Assembly (NCBI RefSeq): GCF_002844275.1
Contig: NZ_NXGX01000001.1
Location: 558,001-622,000 of the forward strand
Length of the DNA stretch: 64,000 nucleotides
Source: Thalassospira lohafexi
GTDB lineage: Bacteria > Pseudomonadota > Alphaproteobacteria > Rhodospirillales > Thalassospiraceae
Direction: 5' to 3'
Of the stretch, positions 25,764-34,493 are shown one piece after another (position 1 is the first letter of the stretch; each line of letters opens with the position of its first letter). The notes beneath the pieces were generated by a model. The model was not told where the DNA came from. It did not search any database and saw only the letters and a program-made list of their open reading frames with translations. The position numbers were made by a program, and so were the translations under genes.

Positions 25764-26729
25764 CTAAGCCCGGCGAAATCGTTCGCGATAGTCACTTGGT
25801 GCGACGCCCAGATGCTTGATAAAGCAGCGGCGCATGCGTTCATCATCGCCAAAGCCACAGGTGACGGAGATCTGGCTGATGCGTTTTTGGGTTTGTTCAA
25901 GGGCGGTTCGGGCCGCTTCGAGGCGCATCAGTTCGATGCTTCGTGCGGGGCTTTGGCCGGTTGCGGATTTGTAGCTTCGCGAAAAGTTACGCGGGCTCAT
26001 CCCGGCCTGTTCGGCCAGATCTTCGACCGACAGTCGGGTATGCAGGTGTTGCGTGATCCAGCCATGCAGCCCGTCAAAGCGTCCGGTGCTGTCGCGGGCC
26101 TGATGTTCGAGCGGCAGGCTGAATTGCGATTGCCCGCCGGGGCGGCGAATAAAAACAATCAGGCTGCGCGCAACGGCAAGGGCGGCCTCACGGCCCAGAT
26201 CCTGTTCAATCATTGCAACGGCCATATCGATCCCGGTGGTGACTCCGGCCGATGTCCAGACCGGACCATCGTGGACATAAATCGGATCCGATGCGACGTG
26301 GCTTTGCGGGAACATGTCTTGTAAGCGTTGGCACCAGCGCCAGTGGGTGACGCAAGACCGCCCATCAAGCAGGCCAGCCGCCCCCAGAATGAACGCCCCG
26401 ATGCAGACCGATCCGATCCGCGAAACCGTGCTGCGGTGTTTTTCAAGCCAGCCGATCAGATGTCTGTCGCGGGTGGCGTTAAGTGTTTCATCTGATCCGG
26501 CGGCGATGAGGGTATGGATTTCATCAGGATCAAGATCGGCAACCGCGATGGTATCAAGGGGAATGCCGGTATCGGTCATCACCGGCCCCCCATGGCTGGA
26601 TGCCAGAACGGTGCGATAGGCGCGATCACCCGTTGCCGGATCGGTGGCCTCGTGAAAGGCTTGCAATGGGCCGGTGACATCAAGCATGACGGTTTGAGGT
26701 GTCAGAATGAAAACAATCAGACGCGACAT
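25764..26729 (-). CDS. GlxA-family transcriptional regulator (DJ-1/PfpI plus AraC HTH)
   Basis: 321 residues. The N-terminal two thirds is a DJ-1/PfpI-type class I amidotransferase-like sensor (starts SRLIVFILTPQTVMLDVTGP, with VCIGAFILGAAGLLDG around the elbow); the C-terminal 100 residues are an AraC double helix-turn-helix (LSVEDLAEQAGMSPRNFSRS and ISQISVTCGFGDDERMRRCF). The start at 26729 has AAGG 9 bases upstream; a frame from 26780 adds 17 residues without a ribosome site. It is divergent from the cysteine hydrolase gene and probably regulates it. Confidence 0.92.
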   Translation of the reverse strand: MSRLIVFILTPQTVMLDVTGPLQAFHEATDPATGDRAYRTVLASSHGGPVMTDTGIPLDTIAVADLDPDEIHTLIAAGSDETLNATRDRHLIGWLEKHRSTVSRIGSVCIGAFILGAAGLLDGRSCVTHWRWCQRLQDMFPQSHVASDPIYVHDGPVWTSAGVTTGIDMAVAMIEQDLGREAALAVARSLIVFIRRPGGQSQFSLPLEHQARDSTGRFDGLHGWITQHLHTRLSVEDLAEQAGMSPRNFSRSYKSATGQSPARSIELMRLEAARTALEQTQKRISQISVTCGFGDDERMRRCFIKHLGVAPSDYRERFRRA

Positions 26730-26857
26730 GGGTATGGGCCTTGTGAAACGTTCTGGCATAAAATGAGGGATTATTGTCATTTATGACAAAAGGTGCTGCG
26801 TTAGTCTAGGTGGCAGGTCATCGCGACCGATGATGATTTTTGATTTAGGAACCAAAA

Positions 26858-27415
26858 ATGACACAGAACGAGAGTGCCGCCTTGATCCTGATTGACTGGC
26901 AGAAGGGGTTTTCCGATCTTGCCTATTGGGGCAATCGTAATAATCGCGCGGCCGAGGAAAATGGCGCGACGCTGTTGGCGCATTGGCGGGCAATGGGATG
27001 GCCGGTTATTCATGTACGCCACGACAGCACCACACCGCAATCACGCCTGCATCCCGATCATCCGGGGCATGCCTTTATCGACTTTGCCAACCCCCGCGAT
27101 GGTGAGCCGATCTATGGCAAATTGGTCAATTCTGCGTTTATCGGCACGACGCTTGAAACGGATTTGCGTGCACGGGGCATTCAAAAGATTGTGCTGTGCG
27201 GGATTTCGACAGATCACTGTGTGAATACAACAACGCGCATGGGCGGGAATCTTGGGTTTGATGTGACTGTTGCGGCGGATGCCTGCTATGCTTTTGACCG
27301 TAAATTGCCTGATGGGCGTGTGTTTGGCGCAGATGTGGTGCATGACGTGGCGCTGGCCAGCCTTAATGGTGAATTTGCCGCGGTTAAAACAGTCGCACAG
27401 ATCATTGCCGGGTGA
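26858..27415 (+). CDS. Cysteine hydrolase, isochorismatase/nicotinamidase family
   Basis: 185 residues. Catalytic Asp in LILIDWQKGFSD (about residue 13), a lysine in the GKLVNSAF segment, and the nucleophilic Cys in GISTDHCVNTTTRMGG (about residue 121) followed by the family cis-peptide-like turn. Members hydrolyse amides or enol ethers (nicotinamide, isochorismate, N-carbamoyl compounds); the exact substrate is not readable. Divergent from the GlxA-type regulator, 128 bases between starts. Confidence 0.9.
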   Translation: MTQNESAALILIDWQKGFSDLAYWGNRNNRAAEENGATLLAHWRAMGWPVIHVRHDSTTPQSRLHPDHPGHAFIDFANPRDGEPIYGKLVNSAFIGTTLETDLRARGIQKIVLCGISTDHCVNTTTRMGGNLGFDVTVAADACYAFDRKLPDGRVFGADVVHDVALASLNGEFAAVKTVAQIIAG

Positions 27416-27480
27416 TCGGCAATTGACTTGCGTTTGCAGCTGACGCAATTTGCCACCTGATTTCCGCAAAAGGTGCCCCC

Positions 27481-28101
27481 ATGACCAAAATTGATACCCA
27501 AGAAAAGCTGCGTGCCATCTATGGTGCCCCCCTTGAAGTTGCCGTTTCAAAATGCCTTTCCGCACTTGATCCGCACTGCAAGCATTTCATCGATTTGGCA
27601 CCTTTTGCCGTGATTTCATCGGCAGATTCGAACGGGGATGCGGATGTCAGCCCGCGCGGTGATGGTCCGGGCTTTATCAAGGTTCTTGATGACAACACCA
27701 TCCTGATGCCTGATCGTCCGGGCAATAACCGGGTTGATACGCTGGCCAATATTGTCGAAAACCCGAAGGTCGGGATGCTGTTTTTTGTGCCGGGCATCAA
27801 TGAGACATTGCGGGTAAATGGCGTTGCTGAAATCCGTACCGATCCGGAATTGCTCGCACTGTTTGCCGATACGCCAAAGCCGCCGGTCACGGTGATCAAG
27901 GTGACGGTCGAGGAAGCGTTCCTGCATTGTGCGAAATCGCTGATGCGGTCCAAATTGTGGGATGCCAGTGCGCAGATCGACCGCAAGACGTTGCCGACCC
28001 TTGGTAAAATGATCAAGGATCAGACGTCAGCGAATTTCGAGGTCGGGACACAGGAAGAAGCCGATAAGTATTTCGCCGCATCGATTGCCGAGCGCGGATA
28101 A
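27481..28101 (+). CDS. Pyridoxamine 5'-phosphate oxidase-like flavoprotein
   Basis: 206 residues with the split-barrel FMN-binding fold: ADSNGDADVSPRGDGPGF, then LMPDRPGNNRVDTLANIVEN and GMLFFVPGINETLRVNGVAE, characteristic of the PPOX family branch with the MSMEG_1061-type layout. AAAGGTG precedes the ATG. It follows the hydrolase by 65 bases and may be cotranscribed. Likely an FMN-dependent reductase or oxidase of unknown substrate; a hairpin follows at 28138. Confidence 0.88.
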   Translation: MTKIDTQEKLRAIYGAPLEVAVSKCLSALDPHCKHFIDLAPFAVISSADSNGDADVSPRGDGPGFIKVLDDNTILMPDRPGNNRVDTLANIVENPKVGMLFFVPGINETLRVNGVAEIRTDPELLALFADTPKPPVTVIKVTVEEAFLHCAKSLMRSKLWDASAQIDRKTLPTLGKMIKDQTSANFEVGTQEEADKYFAASIAERG

Positions 28102-28137
28102 GCCGAGCGGTTTTGCACGGTTTGTGAATTTTATTAC

Positions 28138-28164
28138 AAGGCGATGACGGGATGTCATCGCCTT
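28138..28164. terminator. Perfect 11-bp stem-loop between the PPOX gene and rnpB
   Basis: AAGGCGATGAC-gggat-GTCATCGCCTT lies between convergent transcripts. T-tracts are poor on both sides, so it may be a bidirectional attenuator or mRNA 3' protection stem. rnpB has a T-rich run of its own just after its 3' end. Confidence 0.6.
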
Positions 28165-28192
28165 TGTCGTATTGGCGTTACAAAAAAATAAG

Positions 28193-28587
<395 letters not shown>

Positions 28588-28592
28588 GCGGT

Positions 28593-28621
28593 GATGTAGG
28601 TTAGATGGGGTCGTTCGTCAA
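28593..28621 (-). promoter_or_regulatory. rnpB promoter
   Basis: Minus-strand TTGACG (28616-28621) and TACATC (28593-28598) separated by 17 bases. Initiation 6-7 bases downstream falls exactly at the first base of the P1 helix near 28586. Confidence 0.75.
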
Positions 28622-28688
28622 GAAAAAGCAGTGATCTCAATCGACTGTCGGTTGGGCGCAAAAATGCCGACCAATAAGCATTGGAGCC

Positions 28689-29591
28689 ATGCAAAGACAG
28701 ATTTGCGTTCCTATCCTAAAGAGTGTAAAAGCCGTCATCAAATTCATCCACTCGTATAGTTATAGGCTGGCACATTCACCCATGCATCGGGCATCCTGGT
28801 TCATAGGCGCGGTCGCGCTGTTGTTTACGTCTGTCTGCGCGCAGGCAAAAGAGATCCGCATTTGTTACGACGAATGGGTTCCCTATGCCTATGAGGGGCG
28901 CGGCGGTGCCGAGGGCCTGTCGGTTGATATTGTGCGCACGTTCATGGAGCGGGCCGGGCATGAGGTGACATTTGTGTCGATGCCGACAGCACGGTGCCAG
29001 TTTTCCCAGCGGTACGGGGCGGTTGATGGCATTTTGCTTGATGATGTTGTGCATGCCAAAAGTGCCAACTTGAAGATATCATCAGACTCGCTGGCCAGCC
29101 GGGTGACGGTTGCGGTTGTGCGATCAAGTTTCCTTGAAAGCGAATATCGCGGGCCGGAAAGTTTTGACGGCGCAAGCTGGCTTAAGGTCATTGGTGACCG
29201 GTATCCCACGTTCATTGCAAACAATCCGGATATGCATGCGGTGGAAGTTGGCGAGAATGCCAAGGGGTATGAGATGCTGCGCCGCCATCACGTCGATGTT
29301 GTCTTCGCCGATCTTGCGTCGATGCGCTATGACATTGGTGCTCAGCGCGACGCCATGCAGTTCAAGGTTCTGCACCCGGCACTTGATGTTGCCAAATTTT
29401 ATCTGAGCCTTGGCGCAGAGACAGCCGACATCCTTGGCGACTTTAACCTTGCGATGGCGCACGGTGTTGAAAGCGGCGAGCTGGATAATATTTATTACCG
29501 CTACCTTGGTTTTAGCCGGAATGGCTATGCGCGCTATATCGAGCATTCTGACGGGGCGGGCACGGCAGAGAGCAACAGCATTGAACAATAG
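28689..29591 (+). CDS. Periplasmic solute-binding protein, amino-acid (SBP family 3) type
   Basis: Up to 300 residues. A signal peptide is clear at MHRASWFIGAVALLFTSVCA with cleavage near AQA-KE, followed by KEIRICYDEWVPYAYEGRGG, the typical first strand of family 3 binding proteins, and LSVDIVRTFMERAGHEVTF. The start is uncertain: ATG 28689 has GGAG only 3 bases away and gives a 31-residue lead before the signal peptide; ATG 28782 starts directly at it but lacks a ribosome site. No permease or ATPase is adjacent, so it may feed a distant system or act as a sensor partner. Confidence 0.82.
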   Translation: MQRQICVPILKSVKAVIKFIHSYSYRLAHSPMHRASWFIGAVALLFTSVCAQAKEIRICYDEWVPYAYEGRGGAEGLSVDIVRTFMERAGHEVTFVSMPTARCQFSQRYGAVDGILLDDVVHAKSANLKISSDSLASRVTVAVVRSSFLESEYRGPESFDGASWLKVIGDRYPTFIANNPDMHAVEVGENAKGYEMLRRHHVDVVFADLASMRYDIGAQRDAMQFKVLHPALDVAKFYLSLGAETADILGDFNLAMAHGVESGELDNIYYRYLGFSRNGYARYIEHSDGAGTAESNSIEQ

Positions 29592-29643
29592 TGTTTTTGG
29601 ATGTTGCGTCGTCGATAGGCAGTCGGCCTAAAGGCTGGGACGC

Positions 29644-30366
29644 CTATCTCGACGCGGCTTTGACCAGTGCCTTGGCGATGGCCACGCATTCGTCATCAAC
29701 CTTCCCGGAAATATCGGACGGACGCCAGTGGCGCTGAAAGGCGATGCGGCGTTTTTGCCCGTCACCATCGCCATAGCCGATTTGATCAAGCAGGGGGTCA
29801 AGGGTGTTAGGAGATGTGATGGCGTCGGTCGACATTTTGGATGACATCTGGGGCCAGATTTGGGGCCATAATCCGATGCCGTGTTCGGCCAGTTTGTCCC
29901 ATGGGAACAGCTCGCCGGGGTCTTCTTTGCGGTCCGGGGCCATGTCGGAATGGGCGATGATGCGGCTGGCCGGGATGGTGTGGCGGCCCAGAATATCGCG
30001 GCAAAGTGCAATCACCGATGCGATTTGATCTTCGGGGAAGGCGCGATAGCCAAATTCATGGCCGGGATTGACAATTTCAATGCCGATGGAATGCGAATTT
30101 ACATCCACACATTTTTGCCATTCGCCGCGTCCGGCATGCCATGCGCGTTTGTCTTCATCAACCAGTCGGAAAATCCGCCCGTCTTCTTCGATCAGATAAT
30201 GGCATGACACCGATGACGCCGGATCACACAGGCGATCAAGGGCGATTTTCCCAGATTGCATGCCGGTGTAATGCAGGACCAGAATGTCAATCTGGCTGCC
30301 GTCCGGACGGTCGCTGAAATTGGGCGATGGATGGTCGATGATGTGTGTCATTGCGTTGCCTGCCAT
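29644..30366 (-). CDS. N-acetylmuramoyl-L-alanine amidase, AmpD/AmiD-like
   Basis: 240 residues. Amidase_2 zinc enzyme: Zn ligands in ILVLHYTGM, IIAHSDMAPDRKEDPG (His and Asp), with the conserved glutamate in SIGIEIVNPG. After about residue 180 a peptidoglycan-binding-like helical segment (DPLLDQIGYGDGDGQKRRIA, then FQRHWRP) is present, as in AmiD. No signal peptide is seen, suggesting a cytoplasmic anhydro-muropeptide recycling role like AmpD. Two close starts (30366, and 30351 for MTHIID) are possible. It follows the EamA gene by 21 bases. Confidence 0.92.
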   Translation of the reverse strand: MAGNAMTHIIDHPSPNFSDRPDGSQIDILVLHYTGMQSGKIALDRLCDPASSVSCHYLIEEDGRIFRLVDEDKRAWHAGRGEWQKCVDVNSHSIGIEIVNPGHEFGYRAFPEDQIASVIALCRDILGRHTIPASRIIAHSDMAPDRKEDPGELFPWDKLAEHGIGLWPQIWPQMSSKMSTDAITSPNTLDPLLDQIGYGDGDGQKRRIAFQRHWRPSDISGKVDDECVAIAKALVKAASR

Positions 30367-30387
30367 CGTCCGATCACCCGTTCCTGA

Positions 30388-31260
30388 TCAATCCATGCCC
30401 TGGGTTTTGCGCTGTACCGGTTTGCGCAGCATGATAACGCCCACCCCGCACAGCACAACCGCCCCGCCAATGATTTTCAGCACGGAAAAAGCTTCGCCAA
30501 AGACGATGAACGATCCAAAAACACTGATCACCGGGGCCAGAAGCGACCATGGCACGACAACATTGACGTCCTGAGTTTTTAGCAAGTGATACCAGAAGCC
30601 ATAAGCAACGATGGACGACATGACGACGGTGAAGCTGAGGTTGGCCCATGCCACCCAGCTTGCGCTCATGACCGCCTGAAACGCGTGCGGTTCAAAAATC
30701 AGGGACAGGAAGAACAATTGCGGCGCGGCCATGAGTGCCATCCAGCCATTAAGCTGAAAGGTATCAATATCGCCCAGTTTTTTGATCATGACATTGGCAA
30801 CCGCCCACATGAAGGCGGCAAACACCACCAGCAACAATGGCAGTTGCAGGTCGGTCATGGTCGGATCCCAGAACATGATAATGACCCCGACAAAGGCCAG
30901 TGCCATGCCCGAAAGCCGTTTCCAGCCCAGCCGGTCATTAAAGAAATAGGTGGCCAGCATCGATGAAAACGGCACGCCCAAAAGAACGATAATCGCCACC
31001 GGCCCGGCATCGATCATCGACAGGGCATAAAACAAAACCCCGAAATGGAAGGTGCCAAAAACGGCCGAAATGATCGCCAGTTTCCCCATGCGGCCACGCG
31101 GCATGCGGGCAAACGGGATCAACAGGGCCGCAACAGCGCCAAAGCGAATGGCGGTCAGCATGAAAGGCGGGATTTCACCGACCGCACCCTTGACGGTCAG
31201 CATGTTGACGCCCCAGATGATGGCGACGGACAAGGCCATGAGGGTGGCTTTTAACGGCAT
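30388..31260 (-). CDS. EamA/DMT-family transporter
   Basis: 290 residues with ten membrane helices in two repeated halves (first IIWGVNMLTVKGAVGEIPPF, then the second half from TDLQLPLLLVVFAAFMWAVA). Such proteins export amino acids or metabolites. The start is taken at 31260, which begins directly with the first helix. A longer frame to 31365 adds a basic 35-residue lead with no ribosome site. Upstream of the amidase gene in the same direction. Confidence 0.9.
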   Translation of the reverse strand: MPLKATLMALSVAIIWGVNMLTVKGAVGEIPPFMLTAIRFGAVAALLIPFARMPRGRMGKLAIISAVFGTFHFGVLFYALSMIDAGPVAIIVLLGVPFSSMLATYFFNDRLGWKRLSGMALAFVGVIIMFWDPTMTDLQLPLLLVVFAAFMWAVANVMIKKLGDIDTFQLNGWMALMAAPQLFFLSLIFEPHAFQAVMSASWVAWANLSFTVVMSSIVAYGFWYHLLKTQDVNVVVPWSLLAPVISVFGSFIVFGEAFSVLKIIGGAVVLCGVGVIMLRKPVQRKTQGMD

Positions 31261-31427
31261 GACGCGGGCTTTCAACAAGGGTTGGCCCGATCCTTGTTCG
31301 GGTGCCGACCGTGTGACACGTGACCGCCGCCAAAGTTGGCGACGGGGATTTATCCCTTGATCCACTGTTTTACATCACAGGACAAATGAGTTGTTTTCAA
31401 CTGCAGGCTCAAGTGTGGCGCATCTAC

Positions 31428-31451
31428 CGTTGCGGGTAAAGTCCCGCAACG
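31428..31451. terminator. Perfect 9-bp stem-loop CGTTGCGGG-taaagt-CCCGCAACG
   Basis: Located in the 240-bp gap between uup and eamA, both minus strand. It may end the uup transcript, although T residues follow only weakly, or be an operator for eamA. A nearby CTAGGTCCTGACCC (31474-31487) resembles sequence at 39431-39476. Confidence 0.45.
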
Positions 31452-31500
31452 TTTCGCCCACGCCAAAAGATCACTAGGTCCTGACCCCAGATGATCGGTC

Positions 31501-33327
31501 TTAGCCGAGTTCTTCACGCATCATTTCAAGTTCCAGCCAGCGGCCTTCGCACTCTTCGAGTTCGGCGCGTGCGGCATCAAGGCGATCAGCCTTCTTCTGG
31601 AAGGCTTCGGGGTCCTTGGTGAACAGGCTGCCATCTGACAGGGCGGCTTCGATGTCGGCCATCTCGGCCTCAATCTTTGCCATTTTGTCGGGCAGGTTGT
31701 CGTATTCGCGCTGATCTTTATAGCTCAGCTTGGCCGCCGCTTTGGGCTTTGCCGGGGCCGTGGCCGATGTGAAGGCCTTCTTGCCGGTTTTTGCCGCAGG
31801 GCGGTCTTCGGTGGGGGCTTGTCCGGCATTTGAAAGTTTGCGCTGGGTGATGTAATCGGAATAGCCGCCAGCATATTCAACCGCCAGCCCGTCGCCCTCC
31901 ATAACGATGGAGGACGTTACCACGCGATCAAGGAAGTCACGGTCGTGGCTGACCAGCAGAAGCGTGCCTTCGTAGTCATCAAGCATTTCCTGCAGAAGAT
32001 CGAGCGTATCCATATCAAGATCGTTGGTCGGCTCATCCATGATCAGAAGGTTGGTCGGCTTGGCCAGTTGCTTGGCCAGAAGCAAACGATTGCGTTCGCC
32101 ACCCGAAAGGGCGCCAACCGGGCTTCGGGCCTGCTTTTCATCAAACAGGAAATCGCGCAGGTAGCTGACGACATGGCGGGGATTGCCGCGCACCATGACC
32201 TGATCACCGCCGACATCGCAGAGCGTATCCCAAAGGGTCATGCTGTCATCAAGGGCAACACGTTTCTGATCGAAATAGGATGCGTTCAGGTTGGTGCCGA
32301 TCTTGACCGTGCCGCTATCGGGTTCAAGCTGCCCGGTCAGCATTTTAAGCAAAGTGGTTTTACCCGCCCCATTCGGGCCAATGATCCCCACCTTGTCACC
32401 GCGCAGAATACGGGTTGAGAAACCGGTCAGGATTTCACGGTCGCCAAATGACTTGGCGATATCGGTGGCCTCGATCACGACCTTGCCCGATGTGCCACCC
32501 GTGTCAGCGGCAAGCGACACATTGCCGATGCGATCAACCTGTGCGGAGCGCTGTTCGCGCATATCATACAGACGGCGCAGACGGCCCTGGTTGCGTTTGC
32601 GCCGCGCCGAGATGCCCTGCACCGACCAGACGGTTTCCTTGGCGATCAGCTTATCAAGTTTGGCGCGTTCCTCGGATTCCTTGCGGTAGATTTCCTCGGA
32701 CCATTCTTCGAACTTGGCAAAGTTAAGCTTGCCCTGATGCATCACGCCGCGATCAAGCCACAGCACCCCGTTTGACACCGCATTGAGGAAGGCGCGGTCA
32801 TGCGAAATCACCACAACCGCACCGCGGAAGTTTTTAATCTCGCCTTCGAGCCATTCAATCGTCGGCAGATCAAGGTGGTTGGTCGGCTCATCAAGCAGCA
32901 AGACCTGTGGGTCGGCAATCAGTGCGCGCGCAATTGCCGCGCGGCGGCCTTCACCACCGGAAAGCTGTTTGGGATCAGCCATTGGATCGATGCTGACGGA
33001 TGCGAGGAGCATGTCGGAGCGATAGGAATATTCTTCTTCATGGGCATCAAGGGCGGACAGAACAAATTCTTCGACCGTGTCATAGCCGTCAAATTTCGGT
33101 TCCTGATTAAGGTAGGCCACCTTGCAGCCCGGCTGGACAAAGCGTTCGCCGCCGTCAGCTTCGATTTCACCGGCGATGATTTTAAGCAGGGTGGATTTGC
33201 CCCCGCCATTTCGCCCGACAAGGCACAGCCGATCCCGTTCGCCAATGGCAAATGAAACATCGGAAAACAGATCATTCCCGCCAAAGGTCAGGTGAATGTC
33301 ATTAATATTAATCAGCGGTGGCGCCAT
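31501..33327 (-). CDS. uup: ABC-F family ATPase Uup
   Basis: Soluble protein of 608 residues with two ABC domains: Walker A GRNGGGKSTLLKII and GPNGAGKTTLLKML; signatures LSGGEGRRAAIARAL and LSGGERNRLLLAKQL; Walker B LLLDEPTNHLD and IMDEPTNDLD. It has the linker between domains and the C-terminal coiled coil after about residue 510 (from KLSYKDQREYDNLPDKMAKI) that marks Uup, a protein of ribosome and DNA-structure quality control and precise transposon excision. Start at 33327 (MAPPLININ) is preferred to the longer frame from 33402. Confidence 0.94.
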   Translation of the reverse strand: MAPPLININDIHLTFGGNDLFSDVSFAIGERDRLCLVGRNGGGKSTLLKIIAGEIEADGGERFVQPGCKVAYLNQEPKFDGYDTVEEFVLSALDAHEEEYSYRSDMLLASVSIDPMADPKQLSGGEGRRAAIARALIADPQVLLLDEPTNHLDLPTIEWLEGEIKNFRGAVVVISHDRAFLNAVSNGVLWLDRGVMHQGKLNFAKFEEWSEEIYRKESEERAKLDKLIAKETVWSVQGISARRKRNQGRLRRLYDMREQRSAQVDRIGNVSLAADTGGTSGKVVIEATDIAKSFGDREILTGFSTRILRGDKVGIIGPNGAGKTTLLKMLTGQLEPDSGTVKIGTNLNASYFDQKRVALDDSMTLWDTLCDVGGDQVMVRGNPRHVVSYLRDFLFDEKQARSPVGALSGGERNRLLLAKQLAKPTNLLIMDEPTNDLDMDTLDLLQEMLDDYEGTLLLVSHDRDFLDRVVTSSIVMEGDGLAVEYAGGYSDYITQRKLSNAGQAPTEDRPAAKTGKKAFTSATAPAKPKAAAKLSYKDQREYDNLPDKMAKIEAEMADIEAALSDGSLFTKDPEAFQKKADRLDAARAELEECEGRWLELEMMREELG

Positions 33328-33443
33328 GGGAAAACCGATAAGCTTGGGGTCAAAAATAAGTCCATTGGCCCCCTGCAAACAGCATATAGGGTGCCGTTGC
33401 AAGGGAAATCATGCGGGATGGGCGATAGAGGGTGCTTTTGTGA

Positions 33444-34223
33444 TCAGCGAATGCCGCGTTCTTTGCGAATTTGATCCCAGGCGGCATTGATCCGGGCCAT
33501 TTTTTCATTGGCCTGTTCGATGAACTCAGGCGGCATGCCCTTGGCCATCAGGGTGTCGGGATGATTTTCACGCGACAGTTTGCGATGGGCTGATTTCAGC
33601 TCATCGTCACTGGCGTCGCGGCCCAAGCCCAACTGTTGATACGGATCGGGGCCGTTCGAGGATGTATGGGCCTGATGCACGCGGTCAAAATCGATATCGG
33701 CAAAGCCAAAGATGTGGGCGACCTTTTTAAGGTAGGCCTGCTCGGCGGGGTGCAATTGCCCATCGGCCATGGCGATCTGATAGAGGGCTTCGAGGATGCC
33801 TTCAAGCAGGGCGCGTTCGCCGCGGAACATGGTGGCGATTTGCTGCGCATAGGGTTCAAACCCGTCCGGCGATGCCTTTGCCATGTCAAAGATACGACCG
33901 ACATTTTTCGCCTCGCCCGGCGGGATGCTGAACACGCGTTTAAAGGCATCGATTTCATCGCGGCTGACATGGCCGTCAACCTTGGCCATTTTGGCAGCAA
34001 GGATGATGACCCCCGTGGCAAAGGCGATCTGGCGCGGATCCTGCCCACCCGCAAAGCTTTGATAGCCACCGTAATGGGGGCCTGATCCGCCAAGTCTTGG
34101 GGCGGACGCGTTGTTTTTAATCTTGTCGACAACATGTCCTGCGGTTGCGCCAAGGATCGCGCCAAGCGGTCCGCCCAAGGCAAAACCAGCAGTTCCGCCA
34201 ATAATTTTTCCCCAGATGCTCAT
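33444..34223 (-). CDS. DjlA-like membrane-anchored J-domain co-chaperone with TerB domain
   Basis: 259 residues: an N-terminal glycine-rich membrane segment (IIGGTAGFALGGPLGAILGA), a TerB-like helical domain (ILAAKMAKVDGHVSRDEIDA) and a C-terminal J domain with the HPD loop (PYQQLGLGRDASDDELKSAH and LSRENHPDTLMAKG). It should stimulate DnaK at the inner membrane. The start at 34223 (MSIWGK) fits DjlA proteins; the frame extends upstream without support. Confidence 0.92.
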   Translation of the reverse strand: MSIWGKIIGGTAGFALGGPLGAILGATAGHVVDKIKNNASAPRLGGSGPHYGGYQSFAGGQDPRQIAFATGVIILAAKMAKVDGHVSRDEIDAFKRVFSIPPGEAKNVGRIFDMAKASPDGFEPYAQQIATMFRGERALLEGILEALYQIAMADGQLHPAEQAYLKKVAHIFGFADIDFDRVHQAHTSSNGPDPYQQLGLGRDASDDELKSAHRKLSRENHPDTLMAKGMPPEFIEQANEKMARINAAWDQIRKERGIR

Positions 34224-34363
34224 GGGTGATTTCTGTCCTGTTGTTTGCGATGCCTGATGTGAAAGGCGGGTCAGGACAGCAGGCGTTGCCATCCGAATGC
34301 GTTCCCCCCAACATAGTTTGGAGTGGGCAGAAAGAAATGGTCAAATCGCATTTTCTAATGCGT

Positions 34364-34393
34364 TTGGCTCAAAAGTATCTAATACGCTATACT
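34364..34393 (+). promoter_or_regulatory. Promoter of the first chemoreceptor gene
   Basis: TTGGCT (34364-34369) and TATACT (34388-34393), 18 bases apart, in an AT-rich 270-bp gap. The leader to the ATG at 34494 would be about 95 bases. Confidence 0.5.
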
Positions 34394-34493
34394 TTGGTAG
34401 TAATTGATCTACCGTCAGTAGAGTGTTTCTAATGGGTTCTAATAACAAAATTGTAATTTAGTAACCCTAGAACATAGAAAGTCGGGGTGGGAA

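Noticed and set aside
25716-26324. 202-codon frame antisense to the GlxA-type regulator
   Set aside because: It overlaps the AraC domain coding sequence and has no start signal; the minus-strand gene explains the region.
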